A DNA stretch of 64,000 bases from Siphonodentalium dalli (lineage: Eukaryota; Mollusca; Scaphopoda; Gadilida; Siphonodentaliidae), in contig CP136069.1 of NCBI GenBank assembly GCA_032622095.1, positions 8,698,036 through 8,762,035 on the forward strand. The letters run 5' to 3'. The notes below the pieces were generated by a model that had not been told where the DNA came from, did not search any database, and saw only the letters and a list, made by a program, of their open reading frames with translations. The position numbers and the translations under genes were made by a program. This document shows, piece after piece, positions 53,792-63,985 of the stretch; position 1 is the first letter of the stretch, and each line of letters opens with the position of its first letter.

Positions 53792-54477
53792 TGAACGTCC
53801 AGGTCCAAACTTTTGTGGTTTTTAGAAAGTTGTGTTCCCAGAAAGCCCCTAAATCACATATAAACCAAAGTCCAGACCCCATAAACCCATTTCGTTGGAG
53901 CCGACGGACGGATAGACTGATTCCATTAAAAAGGACGTGTACAGAAACTTGCATCAAAAATTGCATTGAAAATGCGTATAAAAAAACTTAACCCCACACT
54001 TTACAGGTGTAGGCGCTTCTCCCTTATATAAATTTACCATCACAACATGTTCGTTGTCGCAATTATCGTTATTAAACCTAGTTATCTCCGTAAACCAGGA
54101 GACGATGAATACGGCCTATGAGTTATCCGTACCTTTATACATAGAGGATATCTAAGGATATCTACACTTTTTGGTTGGATATTATCTCATAAGTGATGAC
54201 CAAAAAAAATGAATTTCCACAAGTGGAAATTCATTTTCTTTTCTGTCATCACGAATGAGATAATTACCATATCCAACCGAAAAGTGTAGATATTCTGTTT
54301 ATTATATGCTCGCACTGTGCAGGAACTGTTACATCGGAAATCGTTCTATCGCCGGTTTGTGGTGGTTCTTGCCTGATTTGTGACGGTTCTTGCTGATCGA
54401 AATTATACATTTTCACGACTTTTTGACAGTTAAAACGCAATTTTGAGGCAACTAGGTGATAATTCGATTAGTTATTT
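53792..54477. other. unique flank, second copy
   Basis: Copy of 48479-49164, with substitutions such as CCTATGAGTTATCC for CCTATGGGTTATCC. After 54477 the original chromosomal sequence continues (TTCGATCCCATAGC), which identifies this copy as holding the true right-hand flank. Confidence 0.8.
54158..54293. repeat. short foldback element, copy 2
   Basis: Copy of the foldback at 48845-48980, carried within the segmental duplication. Confidence 0.6.
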
Positions 54478-54965
54478 TCGATCCCATAGCAATCTGTGGC
54501 ACCAATGAGCGTGTTAAGAACGAAAAATTCATTGTGCGAGTCATAACAACGACAAGAACCGCGAATTTTGATTATTGTTTGGGTTCTCTCCTGATCGAGT
54601 CTGTTCTATCCTCATTAATCGTTCTATTAAAACTATTGCTAATATTTGCCATCGTACATGGTTCAAACTGCCAATTTTGTGAAAGTATACAAAGATAAAC
54701 ACAACAAACTATGCTTTAAGTTGAAATTTGCACCACTTGTCATTAATTTCGACGAATTACACTGCCTTTCTATGCTTATCCAATAAGCTGTGTTACGCCT
54801 ATCAAAATTCACAAAGTCGCCAGCTAGTTTGAACAATAACGCGGTTTGCAGGCCTGACATTTCCATGAGTCAACAGCCGGTTAACAATAGTGAAATTTCA
54901 TTGCGCTGGACGTCGTAAAGCGTGAGCGTAGACGGGATATATAGAGTTATCTGTCTTGTATTTTA
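54478..54965. other. non-coding spacer
   Basis: An 80-codon plus ORF (54456-54698, starting in the duplicated flank) and a 67-codon minus ORF are present. Neither has a recognisable domain, and I regard both as chance. The spacer lies between the duplicated flank and the solo Helitron. Confidence 0.45.
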
Positions 54966-55521
54966 TCTATTATATATTTTGGAACTTCTGTCTGTATGTA
55001 TGTATTTGTGTTATAGACTCGAAAAACTGCTCGACCGATCCGACTCAAATTTGGTGTGTAGGCCTACTTTGATCCGGGGAACAATATGGGCGGGTCCAAT
55101 TTCACGTGCGTCCGTGTCATTGACCTTGCTCAAATACGCTCATATAGGCATGCTTCTGGACCTCAACCGATCCCACTCAAATTTGGTAGCTGGTTCTACT
55201 TTGATCACGGGAACAATATGGGCGGGTCCAATTTCACTTGCGACCGTGTCCTTGACCTTGACCTCGCTCATATACGCTCATATACGCATGTTTCTGGATC
55301 TCGACCAATCCGACTAAAATTTGGTATAATGTAGGCCTACTTTGATCCCGGGAACAATATGGGTGGGTGCAATTTCACGTGCGACCATGTCCTTGACCTT
55401 GACCATATTCGCTCATATAGGCATGTTTCCGGGCCGATCGAACAATAGTTTGCCCAAGCGGAGACGATCACAAAAAAATCCCTAAATAGCCCGGACGAAG
55501 AGGGCCGGGCACATCGGCTAG
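54966..55521 (+). mobile_element. solo non-autonomous Helitron, 556 bp
   Basis: The element starts TCTATTATATATTTTGGAAC, preceded by A (54965), and ends CATCGGCTAG (CTAG at 55518-55521), followed by T (55522). That is the canonical A|TC...CTAG|T arrangement. Its 5' end aligns with the array units' TCTCATATATATTTTGAAG, including the following TCTGTCTG. Its 3' end (AATAGCCCGGAC, hairpin, then ACATCGGCTAG) matches the array 3' end. Inside are three diverged minisatellite copies with CAAATTTGG or AAAATTTGG near 55047, 55180 and 55318 and GGGAACAATATGGG. It is the same terminal family in the opposite orientation with different internal repeats. Confidence 0.85.
55489..55521 (+). other. 3' terminal hairpin and CTAG of the solo Helitron
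   Basis: GCCCGG (55489-55494) pairs with CCGGGC (55505-55510) across a 10-base loop. Seven bases (ACATCGG) then separate the stem from CTAG. Confidence 0.85.
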
Positions 55522-55522
55522 T

Positions 55523-58259
55523 GTTGTCTATTTTCGTAGATGTATTTTACTCAACAAAAGGCCAAAAATAAGACGTTAAAAGTTAGTTGACACCCATACA
55601 ATGCTCTGATTACGCAGTTTATGAAGTTTATATCGGGCACCCGCTTGCTGGATGCTGATTATCTTGGTTAAATTCTAGAATATGCAGCTATTAAAGCATA
55701 TACATGTACAAGCACGGTAATCTTACATTCAATCATATTTTAGATTGACTAGGGATCTCTGATTTTTTAATAGAAGATATAAAAAAGCAAAGAATCCTAC
55801 AGTTACAAATATTATTATATGGATGTTAAACCTTTGGTTACTAAATGCGCTGCAATGAGAATTGACTTGAATCCTATTGATTCATTTGTAGGAGTGCTCA
55901 GCTATTAAATTCAACATGCAGTAACAGATTGGTTGAATTATTAGCTAAACATTTATACAAATGAATCATTAAAAATTAGTGTTATGGGTGTCTGAACCTG
56001 GCTATTACAAGGCACATTATTATTCCTCGCTACTAACGTGTCAAGTGCGCAGGGACATGGGCTGGAGGGTATCCAATGCTGGGGCGTCCACCTTGGAATT
56101 TCCAACCACACCATCTCCTTGAAACAGACTAAACTCATGCACAAGGCCTGGGCTTTGGTTTTCCCCAACTGCTTGACACATTATAGCTCTAGATTGTATA
56201 CCATTCTGAAGTGAATTAATCAGTAGCCTTTGATTGGCCACCATGCAAACCGGGGGAGAAACTCAGGATACATGGGCCCAGTGAGAAAATGTGGATATCT
56301 GAACCTGAAAATTGCAAAAAAACATATAGACTGGCTTCACGATTCCCAAGTGTTGGAAGTTTCCAACCTGGCGCCCCCACCCCCACAACATTGGAAATGT
56401 TCCCAACAGATGGACAGAGAGATGATTTATTTTGCAAAAGAGCATACATTATTTAATACAAAGCATACTAATTAATGGAATTAGATTATTTGTCCATTAA
56501 ACCAGTTTCTTGCCAATTGGGGGGGGGGGGGGGGGTAAATGTGATATGGAAAACTAGATCACACCTGCTCCCTACTTCATGTCCACCCATCATGAGTTTT
56601 GGATCAACTCTAAAGAAGAGTTGTCCATTTGTATATGTCAAATATGGTTGACTACATGTTTAAAGTGTAGGAAAGTATGCAAATGTTAGTCTAAAAACGG
56701 CAAAATCCCCACTATTAAATTGTTGTCAAATCAAATTAAGAGAACAATTTCAACATATTGTTGGTGTTAAATTTCAAACCAATCTATTGTAAGATAAGAA
56801 ATTTGTAACTGTTGAACATTTTGACCAAAGTTTGGGATAGACACCAATTAAGCACCCCCCCCCCCACAAGCCCACCCCACCAACCAATCACGTCATAACC
56901 TATCAGTGATTCAGTTGAACGTGATTTCATAAGTTATATTCATGTCTGGGCGACAAACATGTGTAAATGTCCCTCATGCGGACTTCAGAGGAGGAAATAT
57001 GATGGCGCTGGCATTGAAATATTGTCACACCTGGATCTTTCAATAATGCCCAGATTAAGTAAATGAATATAACATATCATATTCTCCTGAGGGTAGATTT
57101 ATATTACCATTGGTCATTTATATAGGCGGGCATGATTGTGACACTATACTCATCGGGACTTTCAATATTTTATTTCTGCCTATTAATGTCACTTAATCTC
57201 CCGTATTAGGTATTTATTGTGCTATTTCTTAATATACCTGTTCTATTATGCAAATTACATAAGCTACAGTCATTATCTGGTTTAAAATGTCAGATACACA
57301 AGACGATTTTCGGACCCAAGTGCAGAAATCGTTCGAATAAATATCATGGACAGAACCGTCACAGCCATGATCGGTTTGAAAGAGAACCGTAACACGCACC
57401 CATGTTGATTACATATATATAGCTACCAATTATCAACCCTTATCGGGATACTTTCTCAGCTATTTTACAAAAGAATAACACGGGTACACTTTATAGTCAG
57501 TGTTTGTCTTCAGAATGCGTTTCTTATTTTATACACCACGAAAAACAAAGAAATTGCGTCCACGTGGCTTGATTTTCAGTGGTAACATGTTGATATTTAC
57601 GCGTTAACTCGCTAATATCGAGTTAATTGTGGTCTAGAGTTCAGGTTTCGATAACACGGCACTTCTGCAGCCTCTGGTCATTCAGGAAAGTTTAATATAT
57701 TCAAGATATCTATAATTATGCGTGATTTTGTCACAGAAATGATTATTTTCAATCATCAGGAACCGTAACAAATCAGGCAAGAACCATCACACTACCGGCG
57801 ATAGAACGATTTCCGATGTAATAGTTCCTACACATTGTATGCTCGTCTCAGTTATCCATGGCTCAACTCGAAAGAAGAGTAAAAAGTGCAAATTTGTATA
57901 CACAACCACAGCTATGGTAATGAGCTTGTGCATATAACAATAGTTCCATTTTTTAGGCAGATTGGTTGAGAGATAAAGGCGCTAACATCATTGTATATCT
58001 AACAAATATATTTAATTGATCACATATTAGATCTTTTTCAACCTGAACACTCAGTGTTCCACCAAGAACCAAATCACTTTTATTTTAGCGCGGATGGATA
58101 CGAGTGAGATATCGATATCTGACAAGACGGATAACGGTTTTTATCTGATGCAAAAATACTACTATTTGATAGCTTGGCATGTCATAAATACATGTATACT
58201 CTCTTATATCCTGACTGTAATCGTATTTTTGCGAGACGTCTTTATTTGCTATGGGTTAC
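55523..58259. other. non-coding DNA with dispersed repeat fragments
   Basis: No gene is supported here. A local duplication places TCTGAACCTG near 55991 and 56298. The stretch 56081-56790 is collinear in several blocks with 63391-63985. It includes a 17-base G run at 56519-56535 and an 11-base C run at 56855-56865. If the FABP-like exon at 58260-58435 belongs to a working gene, its third exon should lie in this direction, but I did not recognise one. Confidence 0.5.
57759..57845 (-). repeat. inverted relative of the unique-flank segment
   Basis: Reverse-complemented, this segment matches 54305-54390 (and 48992-49077) across CATCGGAAATCGTTCTATCG and GGTTCTTGCCTGATTTGT with scattered differences. 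It suggests a dispersed repeat rather than a recent duplication. Confidence 0.65.
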
Positions 58260-58435
58260 CCGTACTTTTGATGTCGACCAGAGATATGAGACTTCCACCT
58301 GAGTTTCCAGCAACAGCTTCACTGTCTTCGTCCAGAATCCGGTTTGGATCGCCACCTTTATCGCTGAGCCGTCGATTGAGATTTTCTGTGTGGTTTTGGC
58401 TAGTCGCGCCACCTGGCGGAGAGCCCAGTTTATAC
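58260..58435 (-). CDS. probable fatty-acid-binding-protein family exon (exon 2 type), partial gene
   Basis: On the minus strand a pyrimidine-rich tract ends in TGTAG, then the exon opens with two bases of a split codon and reads GINWALRQVARLAK, then KISIDGSAIKVAIQT and GFWTKTVKLLLE. This follows the FABP/CRABP second-exon pattern: G-x-x-(W/F)-A-x-R-x-(V/A), then I-S-x-(D/E)-G, alternating strand residues, F-x-x-x-(V/I)-K. FABP exon 2 is usually 173 bp, entered in phase 1 and left in phase 0. Here the donor GTAACC gives 176 bp and the alternative GTACGG gives 170 bp, both with the right phases. The usual K-P after the second helix is K-T here, and the usual L-G-E-E-F segment is weak. Exons 1, 3 and 4 were not found, so this may be one exon of a long gene or an exon relic. 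Intracellular lipid carriage would be the family role. Confidence 0.68.
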
Positions 58436-58796
58436 CTACACAATCGAGAAAAGAATGAATATTAGTGAGATGCATCGGGAAAGATAACTCTATTGCAGAG
58501 CATAGAATCAGAATAAGAATGTTTAATGACTCAATCAGTAGATATTCAAATGATATACATTACAATATATAAACAGTATTTACAATATAAATAATATACA
58601 TGTTTGCCATAGGTGCTTTCCGTTGCGCTACACCGTTAAAAAAGAGGCCCAGGAACCAAGCTGAAGAACCAGTAGTTGGTTCTTCGTGCTTCAAACCAGT
58701 TGTAGAACCAAAATTACCTACAATTACTGCTGTGTTGGTTCTTGAGAATTGAAGAACCAAAAGTGGACAGACGGATTATTGACAACTAAACTTCAA
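58436..58796. other. non-coding spacer
   Basis: Nothing recognised beyond the splice-acceptor context of the FABP-like exon at its left end. AGAACCAA-like words recur several times at 58651-58760. Confidence 0.4.
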
Positions 58797-59262
58797 TCAT
58801 CGTCGTCGTCGTTTTCGTCGTCAATATCATCATCCTCATCGTCATCATCGCGATCATCTTCATCGCCATCGCAATCGTCAACGCCGTCGTTATCGTCGCT
58901 GTCGTGCTCGTAGTCATCGCCATCACCACCTCTATTTTCGTCATATAGTAACCGTCATCATCGTCGTTGTGGTCATTATCATCATCGCTGTCATCTTCGT
59001 CGTCATAATCATGACCATCATCGCTGTCGTCGTAGTTATCATAATAGCCGTTGTCATCAACATCGCTGTCGTCGTCGTCGTAGTCAGCATCATCAGTGCT
59101 GTCATCGTCGAAGTCATCATCATCATCGTTGTTGTCGTCTAAGTCATCATCATCATCATTATCATCGTTGTCGTCGTAGTCAGCATCATAATCATAGAGT
59201 TGTTACCGTAGTCGTCGTCATCATCAGCATCATCATCATCATCATCATCATCACCATCATCG
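58797..59262. repeat. imperfect TCR trinucleotide tract, about 470 bp
   Basis: Long mixed TCG/TCA/TCT triplet runs interrupted by short GTAGTCATC-like breaks. Minus-strand ORFs through it encode only poly-Asp or Met/Thr-rich low-complexity peptides and are not genes. Confidence 0.85.
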
Positions 59263-59298
59263 ATGGTTACATATACGGAAGACGGCAAGATGTGAGTT

Positions 59299-59900
59299 AT
59301 TGAATTTGAACGACTTTCGATGAAAAACATGGTCGCTGACAGCATTCTTGTGTTTTACTCAAATGCACCCTAAAGACCACACCCCTCATCCAATCATCAC
59401 CAAACTTCATATGGATCTTCGGGGTGCCTCTAGATGGGAGCCATCGATTATTTCCCAAATTCTTTAAAATACATGACTTGGATTTCAAATTTTAATCTAT
59501 CGGCACCCCCTGCAGTCTGCATTTATTGGATAATTGCAATTTGTTTTAACGTTTACAGGCATGTTTAGTATTAAAAAAACAATTTATCTTGGATTTTACT
59601 GTTTATATGACTAAATCCGTTGGCACCTCCTACAGACCACATGCCTGATCTGGTCGTCACCAAACTTCATATGGAGCTTTTGAGTGACCACTAGGCGGTA
59701 GACATACACAATTTGAATTTCCTTTGAAAACATGACCGCAAGCAGCCATTTTGGATTTTACTCTTTGTACGAATATATCTTTTGTTACACCCTACAGACA
59801 ATATCATTGTATCATTAAGTCATCGTCACTAAACTTCACATGGATATTTGGGAGGACCACAAGTTGTGAGTCATCTATTTTTTTCGAATTTCGTTAAAAA
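59299..59900. repeat. degenerate repeats with CCAAACTTCATATGGA motif
   Basis: Three diverged modules contain CCAAACTTCATATGGA (59399), the same at 59660 and ACTAAACTTCACATGGA (near 59828). Each is followed by a GGG(G/A)-containing segment and a GAATTT-rich segment, and preceded by a CACC-C-TACAGAC-like segment. Spacing is about 261 and 170 bp. The family was not recognised. Confidence 0.6.
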
Positions 59901-61189
59901 GCAAAGCTATTTTAGCTTAGGCATGGAATGGCATGTTATTAGAAATGAGAAATGAGAAATTATACCGGACCACCAACCGTAGGAGTGGTGTTCATATAAA
60001 ATTATCCAGTCACGGATTGAATTGTGAGCAGATCCTGGTTGAAATACTACTGTGTGGCGAGTCGCACTCGTCTTCCGGCTATTGATGCCATGTATGCATG
60101 GTGTTATGAACGGTTTGTATTGTGATGGGTAAAGTTTGCTCGTAGCCCTCACTGTAATGAATTTCACACCAGGTTCTACTCATTATTGATAAAGAGCTTG
60201 CAATGGGAAATGATATTGATATGGTAAATATTTGGTTCAATTTAGGAATGGCGGTAACAGGAAATTTGGTCTCTAGAACATCAGGGGTGGTATTCACCAA
60301 GCGAGACTATTTTATAAACCAGGTAGTTTATTTGGTAGTGGCTAAACGCAGAGATATCTTCGCTTTAGCGCCAACGACATACGCTGTCGATGATGTGATT
60401 GACCAATCAATCAGATTTATCACTTGTCAATGGACACCTTCTCACGACTAATTCGTGAACACTCACCGGACAAGATCAGCATGTATAGCGGTATAATTTT
60501 TGGGTATAATTGTATGGAGACTCATGCTGTCATTTATACATATGCAGAATGAGTTTCGATGATATTATAGAGGTTTTTTAATTAGCATAGCGTGAAAATG
60601 AAGAGACAAGAAGACAACGTCTCAGAATAATTTTAAGGGACAGATCAAACCCACTTGAACCCAATATTTGCTTCTAACTATCTAAGTTGTTAACACAAGT
60701 TTTATTTGACACCATAATAATAAGTAAATTATATGTCTATGGAGTTATCATTTTTAATTTCCATTCTTTATTCGAAAATTTGTGTAATTATGTCAAACAA
60801 ATGATGTTGAGGGATGACCCCCCCCCCCAATACATTCTTTCCACACACCCCACCCCGATCCAAAATGAACGCCATCTGAAGGGGTTCAAATAGTAGGCCC
60901 ATGCCATATCAATCTCGGTCCCTTGACCGCGATTTAGGCGACCCTAGCTAAAACACAATTTGTTTGAATTAATCGGTCAAGGGCTGGAAAATGGCTGTGG
61001 CCATGGAGTATTTTTAGAACATATGAAGTGGGTATATCACAATCTTGAAGCTCTAATGAGCCATGCCTGTTTTAAAACAAATTAGTTTAAATAGCATGAA
61101 TGTAGTTTCACCTGTAGGGTGTTATTCCATGTGAACGGAGTTTGTACACTTACTTCTAAAATTAAAAGCTTATAATTTTTTTCACCAAT
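59901..61189. other. non-coding DNA
   Basis: Overlapping opposite-strand ORFs at 59907-60167 and 60203-60451 have no recognisable domain and look like chance. An 11-base C run is at 60818-60828. No RNA gene was seen. Confidence 0.4.
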
Positions 61190-61193
61190 TTAA

Positions 61194-61596
61194 AGGTACT
61201 CAATCCGATCAGACGCTCCTAAATTACTATTTCTTTGGGTTCGGGAGTAAAAAATATTTGATTCGAGTCAAGGAACCCACCAATCAAAGCTAGGAGTGAT
61301 CAGATATCGATGTTTGAAGTTTACTATTTCTATTGTTTGTGGACCAGAAGTACGTGGTCGAACGGCCGAAGGTGCGGATGAAGATGGATAACTCTTGGAT
61401 ATCCATCTTTATCCACACCTTCGTCCGTTTGACCACGTACTTCTGATCCACAAAGAATAGAAATAGCAAACTTCAAACATCGATATCTAATCACTCTGAG
61501 CTTTGATGGGTGGGTTCCTCGACTCGAATCAAATATTTTTTACCCCCAAAGCCAAAGAAATAGTAATTTATGAGCATCTGATCGGATTGAGTACCT
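61194..61596. mobile_element. long foldback MITE-like element between TTAA sites, 403 bp
   Basis: The outer ends AGGTACTCAATCCGATC and GATCGGATTGAGTACCT are exact inverted repeats, and near-complete complementarity continues inward through both arms of about 190 bp to a centre near 61395 (GGATAACTCTTGGATATCC). TTAA flanks both ends (61190-61193 and 61597-61600), as in piggyBac-type elements. Since TTAA is itself palindromic it could also be the last bases of the inverted repeat. There is no coding capacity. Confidence 0.75.
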
Positions 61597-61600
61597 TTAA

Positions 61601-62345
61601 TATTCATGTGTCCAACTGAAGTGCTATTGTGTGGTACTAAAATTAGATCAGAAATATACATTACCCCATACTATTAGTTTTATTTGTGGCTTATTGTTTC
61701 AACCACTATATGGTATATCGTAGTGTCACAACACATTCAGTTTCGATGGCACATGGGGATCACCAAAAGGTTATCTTAATTATGCCATAACGCGTGGGGA
61801 GGTGCCGGATTGCCCGACTCATAGGTTACCAGCCCCTTCAAGAGAGGGGCGGGGGTGCTATACATGATTGGCCATTGCAGATTGCAACCCTCCCCAACGG
61901 GGGGCTTTAACTACCTCCAACACCGATACCTCAAAACCCATCTGGTGCCACCCTTGACATATAACGAATTGAAATTTGTTCTGATAGTTCGATTTTCACA
62001 ACTATAATTAATGGGGAATTTGTTTTTGTCACACCATAAGTCGCGCACATTTTCCTACTTTTTATCAAAATATTGCACTGAAATGAACATCAGTTGGATA
62101 TTAGGGAGTGTCAGCTTGGAAATTTCCATCAGGTGGAAAGGTTTAGATTACTAGGATTTTGCTGTTTTCAAGTTCAGATTAAATTCTTTTCTCCATCCGC
62201 ATCGACCAAACATTGGTCCTGGTCCCCTGAAGGGGGGGGGGGGGTTGGACATTTCAAGATGGACCCCAACAACACCGGAGACCCTCTAGCCACAACCATA
62301 CACATTCCCTCATGGTGGTTAAGATGTCCGATCGTTGGCACCACA
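61601..62345. other. non-coding DNA
   Basis: No gene or repeat boundary is supported. A 13-base G run is at 62232-62244; the plus-strand 251-codon ORF from 62094 crosses it, reads antisense through the Myb/SANT-like exon and has no domain. Confidence 0.4.
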
Positions 62346-62843
62346 TTAGTTCCTATAATGTTGGACCCATTTCGAATGGACGGATATACTTACATTCAAT
62401 ATACTACATATTATTTTTGGTTGAAATTTCTCACTTGCAATTGTTTCTGGCTGGTCGTCGTCGTACTCATTGGTCATCTCCAGAAACTCTTCAGGCAAAA
62501 TATTCAGAATTCTAGCGGTGTCGTCGCTAATACCGCCTATTTGGAGCCCAACCTCCTGTTCCACCTGGTCCGTGTTTACCTCCCTGAGTCTGTTTTCTTT
62601 CTTTGCCTTCATCTTCACCCGCTTCCACAGCGTTTTCAAATCTTGTTTTGCCTTTTGGTTCTATTTGAAAATTTCCCTGCCATTTCCAAAGAGATTTCTT
62701 TCCATGCATATTTTTTCCGGCGCTGGTGGATGGTGCCGGTATCTTTATTCTCTAGGATTTTGATGCTTCTCGGCACAAAGCCCAAAAGTGTTTCGCTCGT
62801 CGGCTGTGTATTTAGCACCCCTTCCTTTCCCTCGGTTACTCAT
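62346..62843 (-). pseudogene. frameshifted Myb/SANT-like (FSBP/MSANTD-type) exon
   Basis: On the minus strand an ATG at 62843 opens a frame reading GAKYTADERNTF and EKHQ, closed by a stop at 62745-62747. A second frame continues with SIKILENKDTG, RRKKYAWKEISLEMA and SNRTKRQ. A third continues with LKTLWKRVKMKAKKENR and an acidic tail. Placed in order these match the FSBP/MSANTD Myb-like domain: helix 1 with a ILE-type motif, a (W/C)-(D/E)-x-I helix, then R-T-x-x-x-L-(K/R)-x-L-(W/Y)-K-R. Two frameshifts (near 62757 and 62645) break it, through decay or through sequence error. GTAAGT at 62393-62388 is a possible splice donor, so it could be a first coding exon. Such domains bind DNA and also accompany PIF/Harbinger transposons. 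Confidence 0.6.
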
Positions 62844-63390
62844 GATTGATTGAAAGGAACCAAACGTGTACTGTTACGCGCAGCATGTTTTATGTGACCG
62901 GTGGTCAATCTATGATTGCCGGCAATCACCTTGATTGGATATTCCTATACCGCGCGGCGATGTCTTTCCATCGATGTCCAACGATAGCTTCGCATTGAGC
63001 GTCGCCTCGTAAAACTACCTGCAGTCAGATGCTCGTACCCCGTTTATATATAACCATGGGTATATGCGAAAAATACACAACGAAAACACACTCCACAGTT
63101 TGGATCGATAAGTCTTGCCCTGTGTATTTTGATGTTGAATTTTTTGACAATCGGTCTTCCGTATCAATTCTACAACACAATTATCGTCTTACTTGCAGCA
63201 CGACTTTATCGTGTGATCATCACGGAAGCGTTTTATTTCAGAGTATGGTTAATACATTGCCGCCGGTGAAGTGTATTATCGGATAAGAAACAAATAAGCC
63301 TATGCCGAGGGCAGAAATTAAAGTTGCGAGAGGCACCCCTGGTTGAGTGTGGGATATTTGGCAGTCGAGACTTGGTTAGAGGGTTTTCGT
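62844..63390. other. non-coding DNA upstream of the Myb/SANT-like exon
   Basis: The 85-codon plus ORF at 63029-63286 has no recognisable domain. The region is moderately CpG-containing near 62950-63010 (CCGCGCGGCG), and could include a promoter for the minus-strand exon, but no specific element can be named. Confidence 0.35.
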
Positions 63391-63985
63391 TGGGGTGGTC
63401 TCCACCTTGGAATTTCCAACTGCACCCCACCCCATTGAACCACACCAAACTCATAAATTTGCGTAAATTAATTTGCACCCCCCCCTTTGATTTTTCCCAA
63501 ATGTTCCCTCACAGACTACCAGATGGTAGACTATTCCAAATGAACCAGTAATATTGTGGCCACTTGTCGTGCGGGGGGGGGGGTGAAAAAGATGGTTCGG
63601 CCCAGTATGAGATTAAAACATCTTAACATCTAGTGGTATAACACCACACAAATTTACACCCCGATCTATTTGTTCTTAAATTAATTAGCGAGTAACTACT
63701 GGCAAGGACACATAACACACGGGTCGGCCGATGGTTAGGCCCGATGTGAGAACATTTTTGAAATATGAACATGAACATTTGACAATCCTATAGCAAAGAC
63801 CGGCCTCAAGTTTTCCAATTCTGGGAAATTATTAACCTGACACTCACCCATAGGTTTCAAAATTGACAACAGATGGCCATTTGATTTTTTTGTCTAAAAA
63901 CAACGAATTCGTCACTAAGAAAGTGTTGGAAAATCAAACTACGAGAACAATTTCAACCTAATTTTGGTGTGAATTTTCCAATTAA
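63391..63985. repeat. unclassified dispersed repeat, second copy
   Basis: Blocks match 56081-56790 in the same order and orientation: CCACCTTGGAATTTCCAAC near 63402 and 56088, a poly-G tract (63573-63583 and 56519-56535), TCTAAAAAC near 63894 and 56691, and GAGAACAATTTCAACC/A near 63942 and 56740. Spacing varies through indels. There is no coding capacity and the termini were not defined. Confidence 0.55.

Larger units (their letters stand above)
49165..54477. repeat. tandem segmental duplication, copy 2 (5313 bp)
   Basis: This copy starts inside a monomer (CCGAGATATCG) fused to the end of copy 1's flank. It contains eight Helitron units, the 373 bp segment and the 686 bp flank again. In the non-satellite part the copies differ at only a handful of positions (for example CACATCACG and CACGTCACG near 47788 and 53101), so the event is recent. 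Confidence 0.85.

Noticed and set aside
54950-54951. Alternative 5' end of the solo Helitron at TCTGTCTTG
   Set aside because: It is also preceded by A, but only TCTATTATATATTTTGG at 54966 aligns with the array unit 5' terminus.
58094-58465. 123-codon plus-strand ORF with hydrophobic stretches
   Set aside because: Its second half is antisense to the FABP-like exon, whose splice signals and phase are better supported; no domain was recognised in the ORF.
58941-59345. Minus-strand ORFs rich in Asp, Met and Thr
   Set aside because: They are translations of the TCR trinucleotide tract.
62094-62849. 251-codon plus-strand ORF
   Set aside because: It starts in non-coding DNA, crosses a 13-base G run and reads antisense through the Myb/SANT-like exon; the peptide is low-complexity aromatic and leucine-rich.
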